Below, piece by piece: positions 35,355 through 44,977 of a stretch of DNA of 64,000 nt. Source of the stretch: Ceratorhiza oryzae-sativae (taxonomy: Eukaryota; Basidiomycota; Agaricomycetes; Cantharellales; Ceratobasidiaceae). Positions within the stretch are counted from its first letter, which is position 1; each line of letters begins with the position of its first letter. Under the pieces are notes generated by a model. It had not been told where the DNA came from. It searched no databases and saw only the letters and a program-made list of their open reading frames with translations. The DNA lies in assembly GCA_030998015.1 (NCBI GenBank), contig JARWMV010000242.1, forward strand, positions 1-64,000, given 5' to 3'. A program made the position numbers and the translations under genes.

Positions 35355-36899
35355 TGCCCAGATGCTAATTTGTGGCTCGAAGCAATGACCAAGGAGCTCA
35401 AGTCAATCAAGCAGCATGAAGTGTGGATGCTTGTGAACTGTCCAATCGATAAAAATATTGTTAAATGCCAATGGGTATTCGACTATAAGCATGGCCCCAA
35501 TGGCGAAATTGTTCACTACAAGGCTAGGTTAGTTGCAAAGGGGTTTTCCCAACACCCAGGAGTCGATTTTGTCGAAATATCGTTGCCTGTCACAGCTGCT
35601 GATTCCTTATGGATGCTTTTAAGCATTGTTGCAGCCCTTGAGCTTGAACTTCTCCAAATTGATGTTAAAATGGCATTTTTGCATGGCAATCTTGATGAGG
35701 AGATCTATATGGAGCAGCCACCAGGCTTTGCCAAAGGTTCACAATCAGTCTGGAAGCTCAACAAGGCCATATACAGGCTTAAACAGGCAGCCTGAGCTTT
35801 CTATATGCGCCTCAAGAAGATCCTCAAAGATATTGGTTTCCATCAATGCAACACCGATCATTTGGTATTCTGGCTACACGAAGGCGATGATTTAGCAATT
35901 ATATTAAGCCATGTCGACAATATGCTTTTAGCAGGATCGTCTATTACTTTCCTCAATAAAATTAAGGCTAAAATTGCTCAATCACTCAAGATTGTCAACC
36001 TAGGTGAAGCAAAGATGTTTGTAGGCATCAAAATCAATTGCGATTGGAGCGCTGGCACACTCAAAATCTCCCAACATCATTACATTAACAATATTCTTGC
36101 TCGATTCAATATGTCTGATTGCAAATCTTGCTATACACCGATGGCCGAATCCCCAAATCTTCCAAAACTCGAAGCGCCGTCGATCAATCATACTTGCTAC
36201 CAGCAGCTTATCGGATCACTGATGTATGCTATGATCTGTACGCAACCCAACATTGCCTATGCTACTGGTATTCTTGCACAGCACTCTGTAAACCCTGGCG
36301 AAGAGCACTGGAACTCTGGAAAACAAGTCCTGCATTATCTCAAAAGCTCAGCCGATCTGGGTATCGTTTACTGTTGATCTAGCAACTTACAGCTACTTGG
36401 TTATGTCAATGCTGACTACGCTGGCAACAAGCATACAAGCCGCTCTGCCACTGGCTGGGCGTTCCTACATGCTGGCAGAGTTATCGCTTATTCATCTAGG
36501 AAACAACCGACAATTTCTCTTTCGAGTACTGAAGCCAAATACGTTGCTGATGCTAGTGCTGGACATGAACTTCTATGGATTCGACAATTTTTATCTGAAC
36601 TTGGTTTTCTGCCCAAGGGCACAACTCCTTTGCTCTTGGACAATCAATCTGCAATGGCACTTGCCAGGAATCCCATCAACCACCAGACTACAAAACATAT
36701 TCACATCAAATATCATTTTATTTGCAAGGTAATCACTCTCAATGAACTCAACCTCCAGTACATCCCTACCAAAGAACAGGTTGCAGATGCACTTACTAAG
36801 CCACTTGGACACCTCAAGTTTACTTGTTTTGTGTCTGCAATGGGAATGTTTTGATATTTTCTTTTCACCTTCACATTCACGCATAAGATTGAGTGGGCG

Positions 36900-37068
36900 T
36901 GTTGAATTTACAATCATATCCGTTCATGTATGCAGTGTGTTTGTACCTGTTTGTCCATTTCTGATGTTATGTGTGCACCAGTGAAAATTTTCTTTCCTTA
37001 GTTCTCTACCTTTGTAGTTGAGCTAAGTACATTTGTATCTAGCTTGTGTAAAACCTCCCTGCATGAGA
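36900..37068 (+). repeat. Copia-2 3' LTR
   Basis: 169 bp, starts TGTTGAATTT after the purine-rich GAGTGGGCG and ends TGCATGAGA, followed by the target duplication GAGCT. Pairs with the LTR at 31991-32159. Confidence 0.95.
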
Positions 37069-37303
37069 GAGCTGGCCTGCTGTTATCGAAAGGTGTGTTA
37101 ATCTCACCTTCATCTTTGTGGTCACTGGCTGATTCGTCAAGTTTGAGCTCAAGTTCAAGCCTGGCAATTTCCCTGGCATCATTGTCCATAGTGTCCATGG
37201 TGTCTAGGATGTTCCCAATGTGAGCCCAGCAATTAGCCCAATTACAGCAAGCCTGTCACTTGCTGAGTCCTCTCCTGCCACCAACAGGAGGTCCAGGCTC
37301 CAT

Positions 37304-38150
37304 TGTCAATAGCGGTTGACTGGTGCAGCAGACACAAAACAATCATTTTATAGGGTATGTGGTTGGGGGTCAAGTTGGATGAGTGATCTGACTTAGCACT
37401 GAACAGGCTGCAGATGCACAGCCACTACCTGATCGGTTTCTTGACCTTAACAACAACCACATCAACATCAGTGCATGCTTGTTACATTCACTCCCCTTGT
37501 TGCCCCAACAACACAACCAGCTGACCTTGGTACATAGCTTGAAACCTTACTCTTGAATTCAGTTCTGATGCAAACGCTCCCCAACACATAGCAGTATCAC
37601 AAACTTAGGCAGTTGTATGTGTTTATTGTACATATTTCCCCACACCCAACACTTGCTAATACCCAATGCCCAGGCCGAATCTGTACAATCCTGTGGCAGC
37701 TCCCGTAAACCATATGGAGAAGTGTCTAACTTGGGTTCACCGAAATCCCCATGATTCAATAATGCCAACAACCAAAGCTTCAACAGCAGGCAGGTGAGCC
37801 ATTATGAATGTACCCCTGTCAAGTATTGATCGCTAATATCCCTCACATGCTTTAAGCTCATGTATCAATTGACAGAGCCCCCTATACGCTTAGTGCAAAC
37901 AGCGCTCTCCTGCAAGGTATAGAATCCCACTTTGCTTGTCCACCATCCAACTACCACTCCCCATCACCATGTTTAGTTTGCCTGTCAGTTTCCTTGAACC
38001 ACCTAGTAAATCTCCACTTGCTTAACTTTTTGTCTTGTAGCTCTGTCCTTACAACGCTTGCTTCATGATGATCATCCTCAATGCTCTACTAGAGACTGAA
38101 ACACATTGCAAGCTGGTATGCCTGCAGCTATTAACTGCCCTACAACAGCT
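37304..38150. other. Divergent spacer of element B
   Basis: This stretch lies between the transposase start (minus) and the plus-strand genes, and is matched by 60904-61590 in element C. I see no complete gene. It should carry the promoters of both flanking transcription units. The right part may hold unrecognisable upstream exons of the casein kinase fragment. Confidence 0.4.
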
Positions 38151-38194
38151 AACCTGCTCTTGATTCACAGCATTTATACTCTGAATATAACAGT

Positions 38195-38690
38195 ATAGTC
38201 ATCCTGATCTACCAAGACATCAAGCCAGACAAATTCCCTATGGGAATCAGAAAGTGTGGAAGTGGGGTATGTTGCCATACTATGTGTGGTTGAACCCACC
38301 TAACCATCCATTTATTAGGTCAAGGTGATCAACTTTAGCCTTGCCACAAAGTACCATGACCCAAAAACCCACCTCCACATTCCCAATAGGGAGAACAAGA
38401 ACCTGACTGGTACTGCATGCCACATGTTGATCAACACCAATTTGGGAGTTGGTAAGTGCTGTGCGTCTGCTAACTCTGACCCTTTGCTGATTATTTTTCA
38501 CAGAACAAGTGTGCCATGATGACCTTGAGTCCTTGGCCTACATGCTTATGTACTTCCTTTGGGACCAGCTGCTGTGCCAAGGCCTCAAGGCTGCAACCAA
38601 GAAGCAGAAGTATAGTCAAGCTATGGAGAAAAGATGGCTCCCCCAACAATCTCCCTACCACAGTTTTGCTAACTCAGCACCTGTCTGTCT
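38195..38690 (+). pseudogene. Captured casein kinase 1 fragment
   Basis: Three exon pieces of a CK1-type Ser/Thr kinase catalytic domain are recognisable, with GT-AG introns still in place at 38267-38318 and 38452-38503. The first carries DIKPDKFPMGIRKCG (catalytic-loop DIKPDN region). The second, 38319-38451, carries [20 protein letters not shown] and ENKNLTGTA. The third, from 38504, carries [19 protein letters not shown] and [11 protein letters not shown]. The Mg-binding DFG is NFS and the HRD region is lost, so it cannot be an active kinase. Intron retention means capture at DNA level. Upstream exons are not recognisable. Host CK1 normally regulates trafficking, clock and growth proteins; this copy is only a passenger in element B. 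Confidence 0.85.
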
Positions 38691-39170
38691 ACTGTCTGTT
38701 ACTAAGGTGGCATGGCCAAACACCTTGGAGGTATGTAGCCAAATTTAATCCTCTTTTGTGCATATATGCACTGCTTGTATTTGGCTCAGTTGTCTTGTCT
38801 GCTGTTGCAATTTTCATGTACCTTTGAACACACAACATTATCAATAAACACTCATTTGATCTATTTTACTGTGTGAACCACAAAACAACACACAAATCAA
38901 CTATATGCATTTTAGAAGGGGTGCCTTAGCCAAGACCTCTTGGAGGTCCTTAGGATAACTAAAAAGTCCTGTAGTAGGACTCCAGAGAAATCCACAGCAG
39001 CTCAGTCAGTGGTTCAGTATTCATTTCCCTGCTACTAAGTCCCTGAGCTGTCTAATTTAGGCTTGTTTCAGACAGCCTTTTTGTGTTCTCTTTGGCCACC
39101 TCTTACTGCCAGTTTCTACCACACAACTCTCACCCCTCACCCTCCTTGCTGTTCAACTCTGTCCTACAAC
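38691..39170. other. Spacer of element B, no gene seen
   Basis: This sequence matches 61660-62136 in element C. It includes a GGACTCCAGAGAAATCCACA block near 38971 shared between the two copies. The part just before 39171 is probably the promoter of the plus-strand gene; no TATA box is obvious. Confidence 0.4.
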
Positions 39171-41427
39171 ATGCCCAAAGCCCAACTCAAGGACCTTCAA
39201 GTGCAGCTCAAGCCGTATGGTGAGTACAATAAAGCAAAGTACATGTATTAGCTGGACTGGCCATTTAATTGTTACCAGGCGTGCATGTTGCTGTGGTACA
39301 AGGCAAGCTCAAGGTGATCAATACATCAGACATGATAGGACTGCCAATGCAAATGGCACCAATTCCATTTGCAATGGCCAAACCACAGCCTCTTGGTTGT
39401 CCTGGAAGAGGAGCGCCCTTCAGCTACAACCTCCAGGACAAGTCCACCATGACCAGAGCCACCTATTTGGACTTTCACGTAAGTTCTATGTTCTGATTGT
39501 AAGACAGCTCACTAAAAAAAAGAACACACTTGTAGAAGCTTGCTGTACATATTTCTGAGCATACGAAGGCAATCAATATGAAGAAGGTGGCTATGTTCCA
39601 AAAAGAGGTGGTTGGGGTCTGTGTAGACAAGGTATGTGTCTACTCAAATACCTATTCGTGTGATCTGCTCATGGTTTTGGTTGTAGTTTCTCTGTCTTCA
39701 GCCTCATTTTGAAGCGTTCAAGCCTCACAGCTATTGGATACTATATGCGGTATATTCAACAATTCTTTGAGGCTCTACAGGTTGGAGCCAAAGACAACTG
39801 AAGCAGCAAGAGGAGATTCAAAAGCTTATTGACAAGGGCAAGGTACCACCTGAAAAGCCATGCAAGCAACCAGGGAGGCCACAGAAGAACGCAGCCCAGG
39901 ATGAACTGCCAATTGAGGCTTTACTGGTACCTCTAGTACCAGCATCACCTTGCTGCTCAGCCAAGGCAAGCAAAGCTCAGCAAGAGCAGGGCCCAGATGA
40001 AGACGAAGTGGAGGAAATTGATATATTTGTTGAAGATGACAAGGCGGATGCATCGATGCACAAAGCAGTTATCAGCTTTCACAGCATGGCCATTGACAAG
40101 CACTACAATATAGATGAAGGTAAGTAGCAGTAATATATACATATACATGCAACATAACCTGAAACAAATACCTTCTCTTAGATGAAAACAGCAATGACAA
40201 CAACAATGACAATGATGACAGCGTGTTTGAGATGTCGCAGACCATTGGACATGCCACTGGTTTGGCTCCCACTGGTATAATCAGTCAACCTTCTGCTGCT
40301 GCCTCCAACCCTGTTGCTCCTGCCCCTTCCAAACCTGTTACCCCTGCTGCCCCAGCCACTCCTACTCCTACTGCCCCAGCTCTTACTACGTCTGTTAGTC
40401 CTGTTCCCCATAGCACTAATGTTGCTCAAACCACTTCTGTCCCTCCCACCGCTCATGTTGCTCCCATCAGCCCCACAGCTTTGGGCACTTCAGCTGCACC
40501 CAATACTCATGCTGCCAAGACCACTCCGGCCGCCTCTGTTGCTCATACCACCCGCATGGCCAATACAACCCACCCCACCTGCACTGGACATACCAACCCC
40601 ATTGGCTTGATCACTCACACCACTTCTGACACTCCCACCCCTCCAGCAACTCCCAAGACTCAGACTGCTCATGCCAATCCTGCTGGCCATGCCACCCACA
40701 ACCCCCCTACTGTCCCTGATGCTCCAGCTACACCCAATACCCCTGCTGTTACTGACACTCGAGCCAGCTCCACCACTTCTGTCACTTGTGCAGAACCCAC
40801 TGTGTCCACCACTCCTGTTGCCAATAGTCAAAGCTTAGTGCCTGTGGACTTGATTTTGTGGTGTGGTCTTGTCATTTCAGCTGGAGAAATGACCAAGATT
40901 CATGCCGTGCTGCTTGTTCTGCTGTGGGAGTCAAGGTAAAGTTTTCTTCACTTTACAAGGACTTGATTATAAAGCTAGCCTGCAATCCTATGTACAATCC
41001 ATTTCCAAGCATGTCCCTGCTGAACAGCACTCTGGGGACTACTAAGCACGGTGGCAGTCATGGCAGTGGTCACAGAGGAGGTTGTGGCAGAGGTTGCAGC
41101 GGAGGTCAAGTGAATCATACCACCACAGCAGATATCCCCCCGAACCAAACAATTACCCCTCCAGCCGAGAACAAAGCTCCCTCCTCCAGTGCAAGCAACC
41201 CAAAAGCCACCAAGCCTAGGCCAAAAATGAGGCTGGTACCTCCACTTGAGTCAAGCTTGGAAGCCGAACCTACACCTGCGCCTGAACCTGCACCTGAGCC
41301 TGAACCCATGGCCATACCTATTCCAAGCACCAGCAAGGCAGACAACAAACCACAAATGAGTGCACCCATCAGGAAGGGCAAAGGGAAGGGCACAGTACGC
41401 TACAAGTCTAATCGAAAATGCATCTAG
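39171..41427 (+). pseudogene. Second gene of element B, Thr/Pro/Ala-rich protein of unknown function
   Basis: I do not recognise the family. Exons by GT-AG borders and alignment to copy C are 39171-39219, 39279-39478, 39560-39631, 39702-40119 and 40182-41427. The conserved first half contains GLPMQMAPIPFAMAKPQPLG and GCPGRGAPFSYNL. The fourth exon ends acidic (EEIDIFVEDDKADASMHKA). The last has a long low-complexity run of Thr, Pro and Ala with THTT-like patterns, then a Gly/His/Arg-rich patch and a basic tail (RKGKGKGTVRYKSNRK). Damage is a TGA at 39768-39770 and a frame slip near 40900 relative to copy C. Conservation of five exons in two diverged elements argues that it was once under selection, perhaps as an accessory protein of transposition. 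Confidence 0.7.
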
Positions 41428-41636
41428 CTAACATTATGCATTTAGGCCACAGGCCCCACTTGCTGCTCAACCCATAACAAGTAAACCGGGTTCATCCACC
41501 AACACCAAGTACACTTCACGATCCCTCATGCAAGTTATTTCCCTAGATCTCATTTCTGTTTTTCCTCTCACAAACTCAATGTTTACACTGTCTATTACGA
41601 TGCTGATGTTTATGGCTTCAAGATTTGTCACACTTG

Positions 41637-42294
41637 TGTTGTGACCCTCTGGAGGCTTCCTTGTGAAGCACTTAAGTAGTGGCTGCGTTGATGGTTTGGT
41701 GCTATGCAATATGTATTGGGTGTTCTAGTTACAGTGTTTGCTATGGTCTATGGTGGTTGATGAGATAAAGCAAGCTGAGGTGCCTTGTCTTGCTTTATCC
41801 CTCTTATATATGCCTGTGGCTGCAGTGGCTGCAGATGTATTATCTAAGCACACTCTGCAGTAGGTGTAGGTTATGTACAGTACTATGGGTTAGGTAATTG
41901 TTTGTCTTAAGTTTGTGCAGCTCCAAATCTTATAGAGCCACGCGAGGTCTGAGGGGTAGGTGCTGAGGTCACGTGACCCTACCGTAAGTGCCAAGATCAC
42001 GTGACAACTCGCTCCTCGCTCCAAGTAACAATGGAGAGAAATGCTGGAGCAAGTTCAGGGTAACAACCGTAAGCGCTGAGGTCACGTGACTCTGCTGTAA
42101 GCGCCAAGATCATGTGACAACTTGCTCCTCACTCCAAGTAACAAGGGAGAGAAATGCTGGAGCAAGTTCAGGGTAACCACTGCAAGCGCTGAGGTCACGT
42201 GACCTTGTTTATGGCTTGTTCTGCTCAGGAAAAATGCCATAAATCTGTAAAAATATTCAGTTGTTTTGTTATGTTCATTTGACAGGTCATAACA
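41637..42294 (-). repeat. Gypsy 3' LTR (658 bp) with a 113-bp internal duplication
   Basis: This is 113 bp longer than the partner at 51149-51693 because one segment, from about 41983 to 42095, is repeated at 42096-42208. The duplicated unit carries CACGTG-centred palindromes (GGTCACGTGACC at about 41970 and 42193, plus ATCACGTGACAAC-type variants). There are five such sites here and three in the other LTR. CACGTG is the E-box core bound by bHLH factors such as Cbf1 or Pho4, so these may be promoter elements; that is inference. Confidence 0.9.
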
Positions 42295-42515
42295 TTATCC
42301 CCCCCTTTGGACATGTCTTGGGGGACCTTGAGACATGGTTTAGTTCCTTATGCAAAAGGAATCTCATGCACCAAGGAGGTTAAGGGCGCTGGACTCAAAC
42401 CAACAACCTTTTGGCTGATTCAGTATTGTTTGATGAGGTCAGGCTGAGTCAGGCTAGACCCCTTAACCTCTCCGTTACATGAGCTTGTTTTTCTTTTCTT
42501 TGTTGTGGAGGTTAT

Positions 42516-43916
42516 TTAGGGGTGAGGATTTGTCTGCTTCTTCTCCAAAAGCCCCAACTGTTTGGATGGGCATAGCAGAAGTTGTACAGTACAGTAAATT
42601 ATTCTAAGGGAATACAAAGAATGGTTTTCCTCCTGCATACACCCATTCCACATTTCTTGATACCCATAAGTCCCTTCTTCCCCCTCTATGTCCAACCAAC
42701 ATTTCATGATTGCCGACCAGCTATTTCCCAGAATAACTGTTGGCTGTACCTTCATCGATTTCACATGCACGTACCTGCCTGTGAAGTCCGCCTCATACTG
42801 GCTCAGGGCCTTGAGCAAGTACTTCCCATTCAACTGGACCATGTCATCCAGGATCCAAATGTCAGCATCTTCCGACAAGTTGCCCATATTCCACACATTG
42901 CACATCCAGCTGTGGCAGCCCTTGGATCATGCATATGCCATTTTCCCCATTCCAGTTTCTCCTTCTATCACCAGGATGCAATGGCGCACCCCTCTTCCCC
43001 TCTTCTTGACCTCCTTGGCAAACCATCTGTCTGCTTGGTCAATGTGCTCCTGGTCCTCTGGGACCTCTAACTCCACAGGGATTGCAGGCATGCAACCCTG
43101 GTCTTCCTTGTATGTGTACTTGGCATATGCTTGTACCAAGTTCCACATCGTCACCATCTGGAGGGGGCGGAGGTGCTTGAACGCCTGGTAGTACTCCTGT
43201 TTTGTTGCTGAGGCAACAATCTCTGTCCCATCCTCCAAGTCTGCCTCCATCCTTGACCATTTTCTGCCCTTTCCCTTCACCAAGATCTCCTCCAACCTTT
43301 CCAAGGTCAGGTCCCCCGCCATCAGATCCTCTATCTCCTCGCCATTAGCTCTGACGTCCTTCCAGAGATAGTTGAAGGCATCCCTTGCTGGGTTGCCTCC
43401 TGGTCCGTCCTTGAGGTCTTTGGGCTGTATGTTGGGGTGTTGCCCCTCGAAGTCCCAGAACCCCACATTCTGGGTGTTCCACCCGCCCTTCTGTTCCTGA
43501 CTGATGGAGAGGGTGTGGACATGCAGGGGCCAGGTTGGGTTGTAGTTCAGCTCCTCCGGGTTGTGCCGTTCGACCACAGCTAAGGTTGCCCAGTGATTGG
43601 GTCAGTGGCGGCAGAATGCCTCGTATCAGGTGGCAAGCCCACTTGAGGGCTTATTGCATAGCTTCGACCAGGTCAGCAGCACCGCCCTGGTCTGGACACG
43701 GAATTGGGGGGCCCATGCAGTTTTGGTCAGCTCTTCGGACCTGTGATCCATCAGCATAAGCTGTGTAGAAGCGGGTGAGGGGGCTTGGCTTGATTCTGAG
43801 GGCGCCAGTGATGGCAATGCCAACCTCTGCCCTGCGCTTGATTCATTTGGCTGGGGTGTTCCCACGTTTGAGCCATCTTTGCTTAGCATTGTTGGTGTTT
43901 TTAGAAGTAGATGCAT
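42516..43916 (-). pseudogene. Geminivirus-like (CRESS-DNA) Rep with three TGA stops
   Basis: Rep proteins nick and unwind circular single-stranded DNA for rolling-circle replication. One frame, from ATG 43916 to about 42516, is broken only by TGA at 43626-43628, 43602-43604 and 42927-42929. Endonuclease signatures appear in order: motif I LLTW (43679-43668), motif II HVHTL (43523-43509), a WDFEGQHPNIQP segment like the geminivirus HPNIQ block, and motif III YLWKD (43370-43356). The SF3 helicase follows: Walker A GETGMGK (42962-42942), Walker B IWILDDM (42860-42840) and motif C VILGN (42737-42723). The N-terminal ~80 residues are Ser/Pro-rich without similarity I can name. It lies inside the Gypsy LTRs, in the pol orientation. 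Endogenous Rep copies are known in some fungi; I am not aware of one carried by a retrotransposon. The family call is firm; the carriage as cargo is inference. Confidence 0.85.
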
Positions 43917-44167
43917 CTTGTGGGGAGGGCATGAGATGATGGCCCCCTTTACCCCCAAAGGTGTCCCCTAGATATACCCTCTCTGGTTGTTGTGGTCATG
44001 TGGTTTCTTGATGTAGGCTTGTGCTGGTTATGAGGCATCTCCAAGGGGTGCCCTTCCTGCGTTCCCCTGCGTCGGCCTTTCTCCTCGCTACGCTCAGGGC
44101 CTCCGCTCCTCCACTTCGGTTGGTGCCCCCTCTCCAACCCCTCCGGTAGTTAGGGGATAGCGTATAT

Positions 44168-44193
44168 TCACATGACTAGGCTAGGTCATGTGA
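44168..44193. promoter_or_regulatory. Perfect hairpin between divergent Rep and plus-strand gene
   Basis: Arms TCACATGAC and GTCATGTGA (9 bp, perfect) flank the 8-base loop TAGGCTAG. In CRESS viruses a stem-loop between divergent rep and capsid genes is the origin, with a nonanucleotide such as TAATATTAC in the loop. That nonanucleotide is not present here. The position therefore fits an origin, but the loop sequence does not match known ones. It could instead be a bidirectional promoter palindrome. Confidence 0.4.
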
Positions 44194-44352
44194 TTCCTGT
44201 GCTTTGTTGTTTGTTTTCTGGCAGATGGTCACATGTCTGTTGGTGTCACCTGACCAGACCTTGTTTTGATGTTTGCGCAAGTTATTGTGTTGCACTGTGA
44301 TTTTTTAATGTTTGTGGTTTTTGTTGTTTTCCTTCCTCATCCTGTCTTTACT

Positions 44353-44894
44353 ATGCATGTTATTTCCCTTAACTACAATCCCCTTGACTGCACCTGCTGG
44401 TCTCTCCCTGAGGGGGAGTACTGCACCTACTGTGATGCTGTGTGCAATGCCTCCCTTGAAGACTTCTATGGAGGTGTTGGGGATTGGTTCTTCTGTGGGG
44501 TGCCAGGTACATGTGTTTGTTCTTTGTTGTTCTCATGTAGCTAACTTGTTCTGTAGCAGAGCGCATCCTCCTTGATGGTCAGGCCCATGAGGCCACCCTT
44601 GAGCGTGTCTGGGCGCTCGTTGATCAGGACTACAAGTCCTTTGAGGAGCAGTCTCACCAGGCTGCTCTTGCCGAATTCTTCGAGGAGGGCTCTGCTCCCT
44701 TGTTTGATGAGGCTTCGCCCTTTGCAGCGTCTGGTTCTGGGTGTTTCCAGAACTACATGGCCAACTTCCCAGGGGGGGAGGCTCCTTGGCTGCAGCCCAC
44801 TACCCAGTTGATTGTTCAGACCAATAAGAAGGATAAAAAGGGCAAGAAGCCCTATACCTGGCCCCTCAAGGGCAAACATAAAAATAGAGAGTAA
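44353..44894 (+). CDS. Spliced plus-strand gene antisense to the Gypsy element, unknown function
   Basis: Two exons, 44353-44506 and 44557-44894, joined by a 50-bp GT-AG intron, encode 163 residues with no internal stop. The start is divergent from Rep, about 440 bp away. The N-terminal half is Cys-rich (DCTCWSLPEGEYCTYCDAVC), suggesting a metal-binding knuckle. The C-terminal half is acidic, then ends in a Lys-rich tail (KKDKKGKKPYTWPLKGKHKN). I do not recognise a family. It remains open while Rep and pol carry several TGAs. That may be chance, as it is short. A capsid-like role is conceivable from its position opposite Rep, but nothing in the sequence shows it. Confidence 0.55.
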
Positions 44895-44977
44895 AAAGGA
44901 AATGTATTAAGTTTGGTGTGTAAAAGAAAAATAAAACTCTTATACATTCAGGGGACACTTTGTGGGAGGCAAAGTGG

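Larger units (their letters stand above)
32164..36854 (+). pseudogene. Copia-2 gag-pol, one frame with six TGA stops
   Basis: From ATG 32164 to stop 36854 a single frame is kept if the two MITEs (each with one 8-bp duplication) are set aside; that length is exactly 1451 codons. Domains in order: gag; zinc knuckle CLNCSRTGHQKARC (near 32985); protease LLDSGASCHMM (near 33265); pre-integrase with CRPCLQGKQTC; integrase (LIHSDLHGPLP, MDSGGKYGSN, SNGVAEQAIQ); linker; reverse transcriptase (QIDVKMAFLHG, LSHVDNMLLAG); RNase H (YVNADYAGNK, LLLDNQSAMAL, DALTKPLGHL). The stops are TGA at 33349, 33742, 34003, 34549, 35793 and 36375. The second Asp of the HVDD active site is Asn, whereas Copia-1 keeps Asp. 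The element cannot be autonomous now. Confidence 0.95.
31991..37068 (+). mobile_element. Copia-2: complete Ty1/Copia element with LTRs and target duplication
   Basis: Two 169-bp LTRs (31991-32159 and 36900-37068) begin TGTTGAATTT and end TGCATGAGA. They flank a full-length gag-pol frame. The element is bordered by the 5-bp duplication GAGCT (31986-31990 and 37069-37073). The primer site GGTTATGAGCCC follows the left LTR at once and fits the anticodon-loop half of initiator tRNA-Met, as in classical copia. The uninterrupted target, reading GAGGAGCTGGCCTGCC, is present in paralogous element C near 60687. Two MITEs lie inside. CpG is strongly depleted. Confidence 0.97.
28503..37303 (-). pseudogene. 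Tnp2 transposase B, interrupted by Copia-2
   Basis: The start ATG is at 37303-37301; the last exon ends at 28503. A first exon (37303-37069 plus about 31990-31905) is split by Copia-2. Acidic exons follow to 31362. The intron at 31359-31309 is GT-AG, and the core is 31308-30077. Core motifs are ECPYCHNARY, DDIALGLGTDGFTMYKRRRR, VGVIPGPKECKDINSFLVP and LSGCAPFDLMHLLFENLVP. Further exons run through LVGPLPNTWCFVLERF, IDWSTMVRYGRFRMAS and AIIDRSRGARTQF. Two stops are seen: TGA at 37258-37256, and TAG at 30079-30077, where copy A has Trp (TGG). Without Copia-2 and these two stops the gene would be nearly complete. The part left of 31950 is CpG-rich. Confidence 0.85.
28503..41636. mobile_element. 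Tnp2 (CACTA-like) element B, two-gene, with nested Copia-2
   Basis: The element has a transposase on the minus strand (37303-28503) and a spliced gene of unknown function on the plus strand (39171-41427), divergent from a shared region that also holds a captured casein kinase fragment. From 30460 to 41430 it is colinear with element C (59169-64000) once Copia-2 is removed, which shows these genes travel as one unit. The outer ends are not resolved; the right end must lie in 41428-41636 or in the matching spacer at 51694-52078, beyond the Gypsy insertion. Confidence 0.7.

Noticed and set aside
33349..36377. TGA reassignment or selenocysteine as the reason for all-TGA stops
   Set aside because: The intact STAND gene and Tc1 transposase show no need for it. 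The sites fit arginine CGA in conserved contexts, and the CpG-poor surroundings offer a simpler cause.
28503..41636. CACTA-type terminal inverted repeats for element B
   Set aside because: I looked at both expected ends and could not find a convincing matched pair, so the outer limits are left approximate.
44168..44193. A canonical geminivirus origin
   Set aside because: The stem is present, but TAATATTAC or a near variant is not in the loop, so I report only a hairpin of possible relevance.
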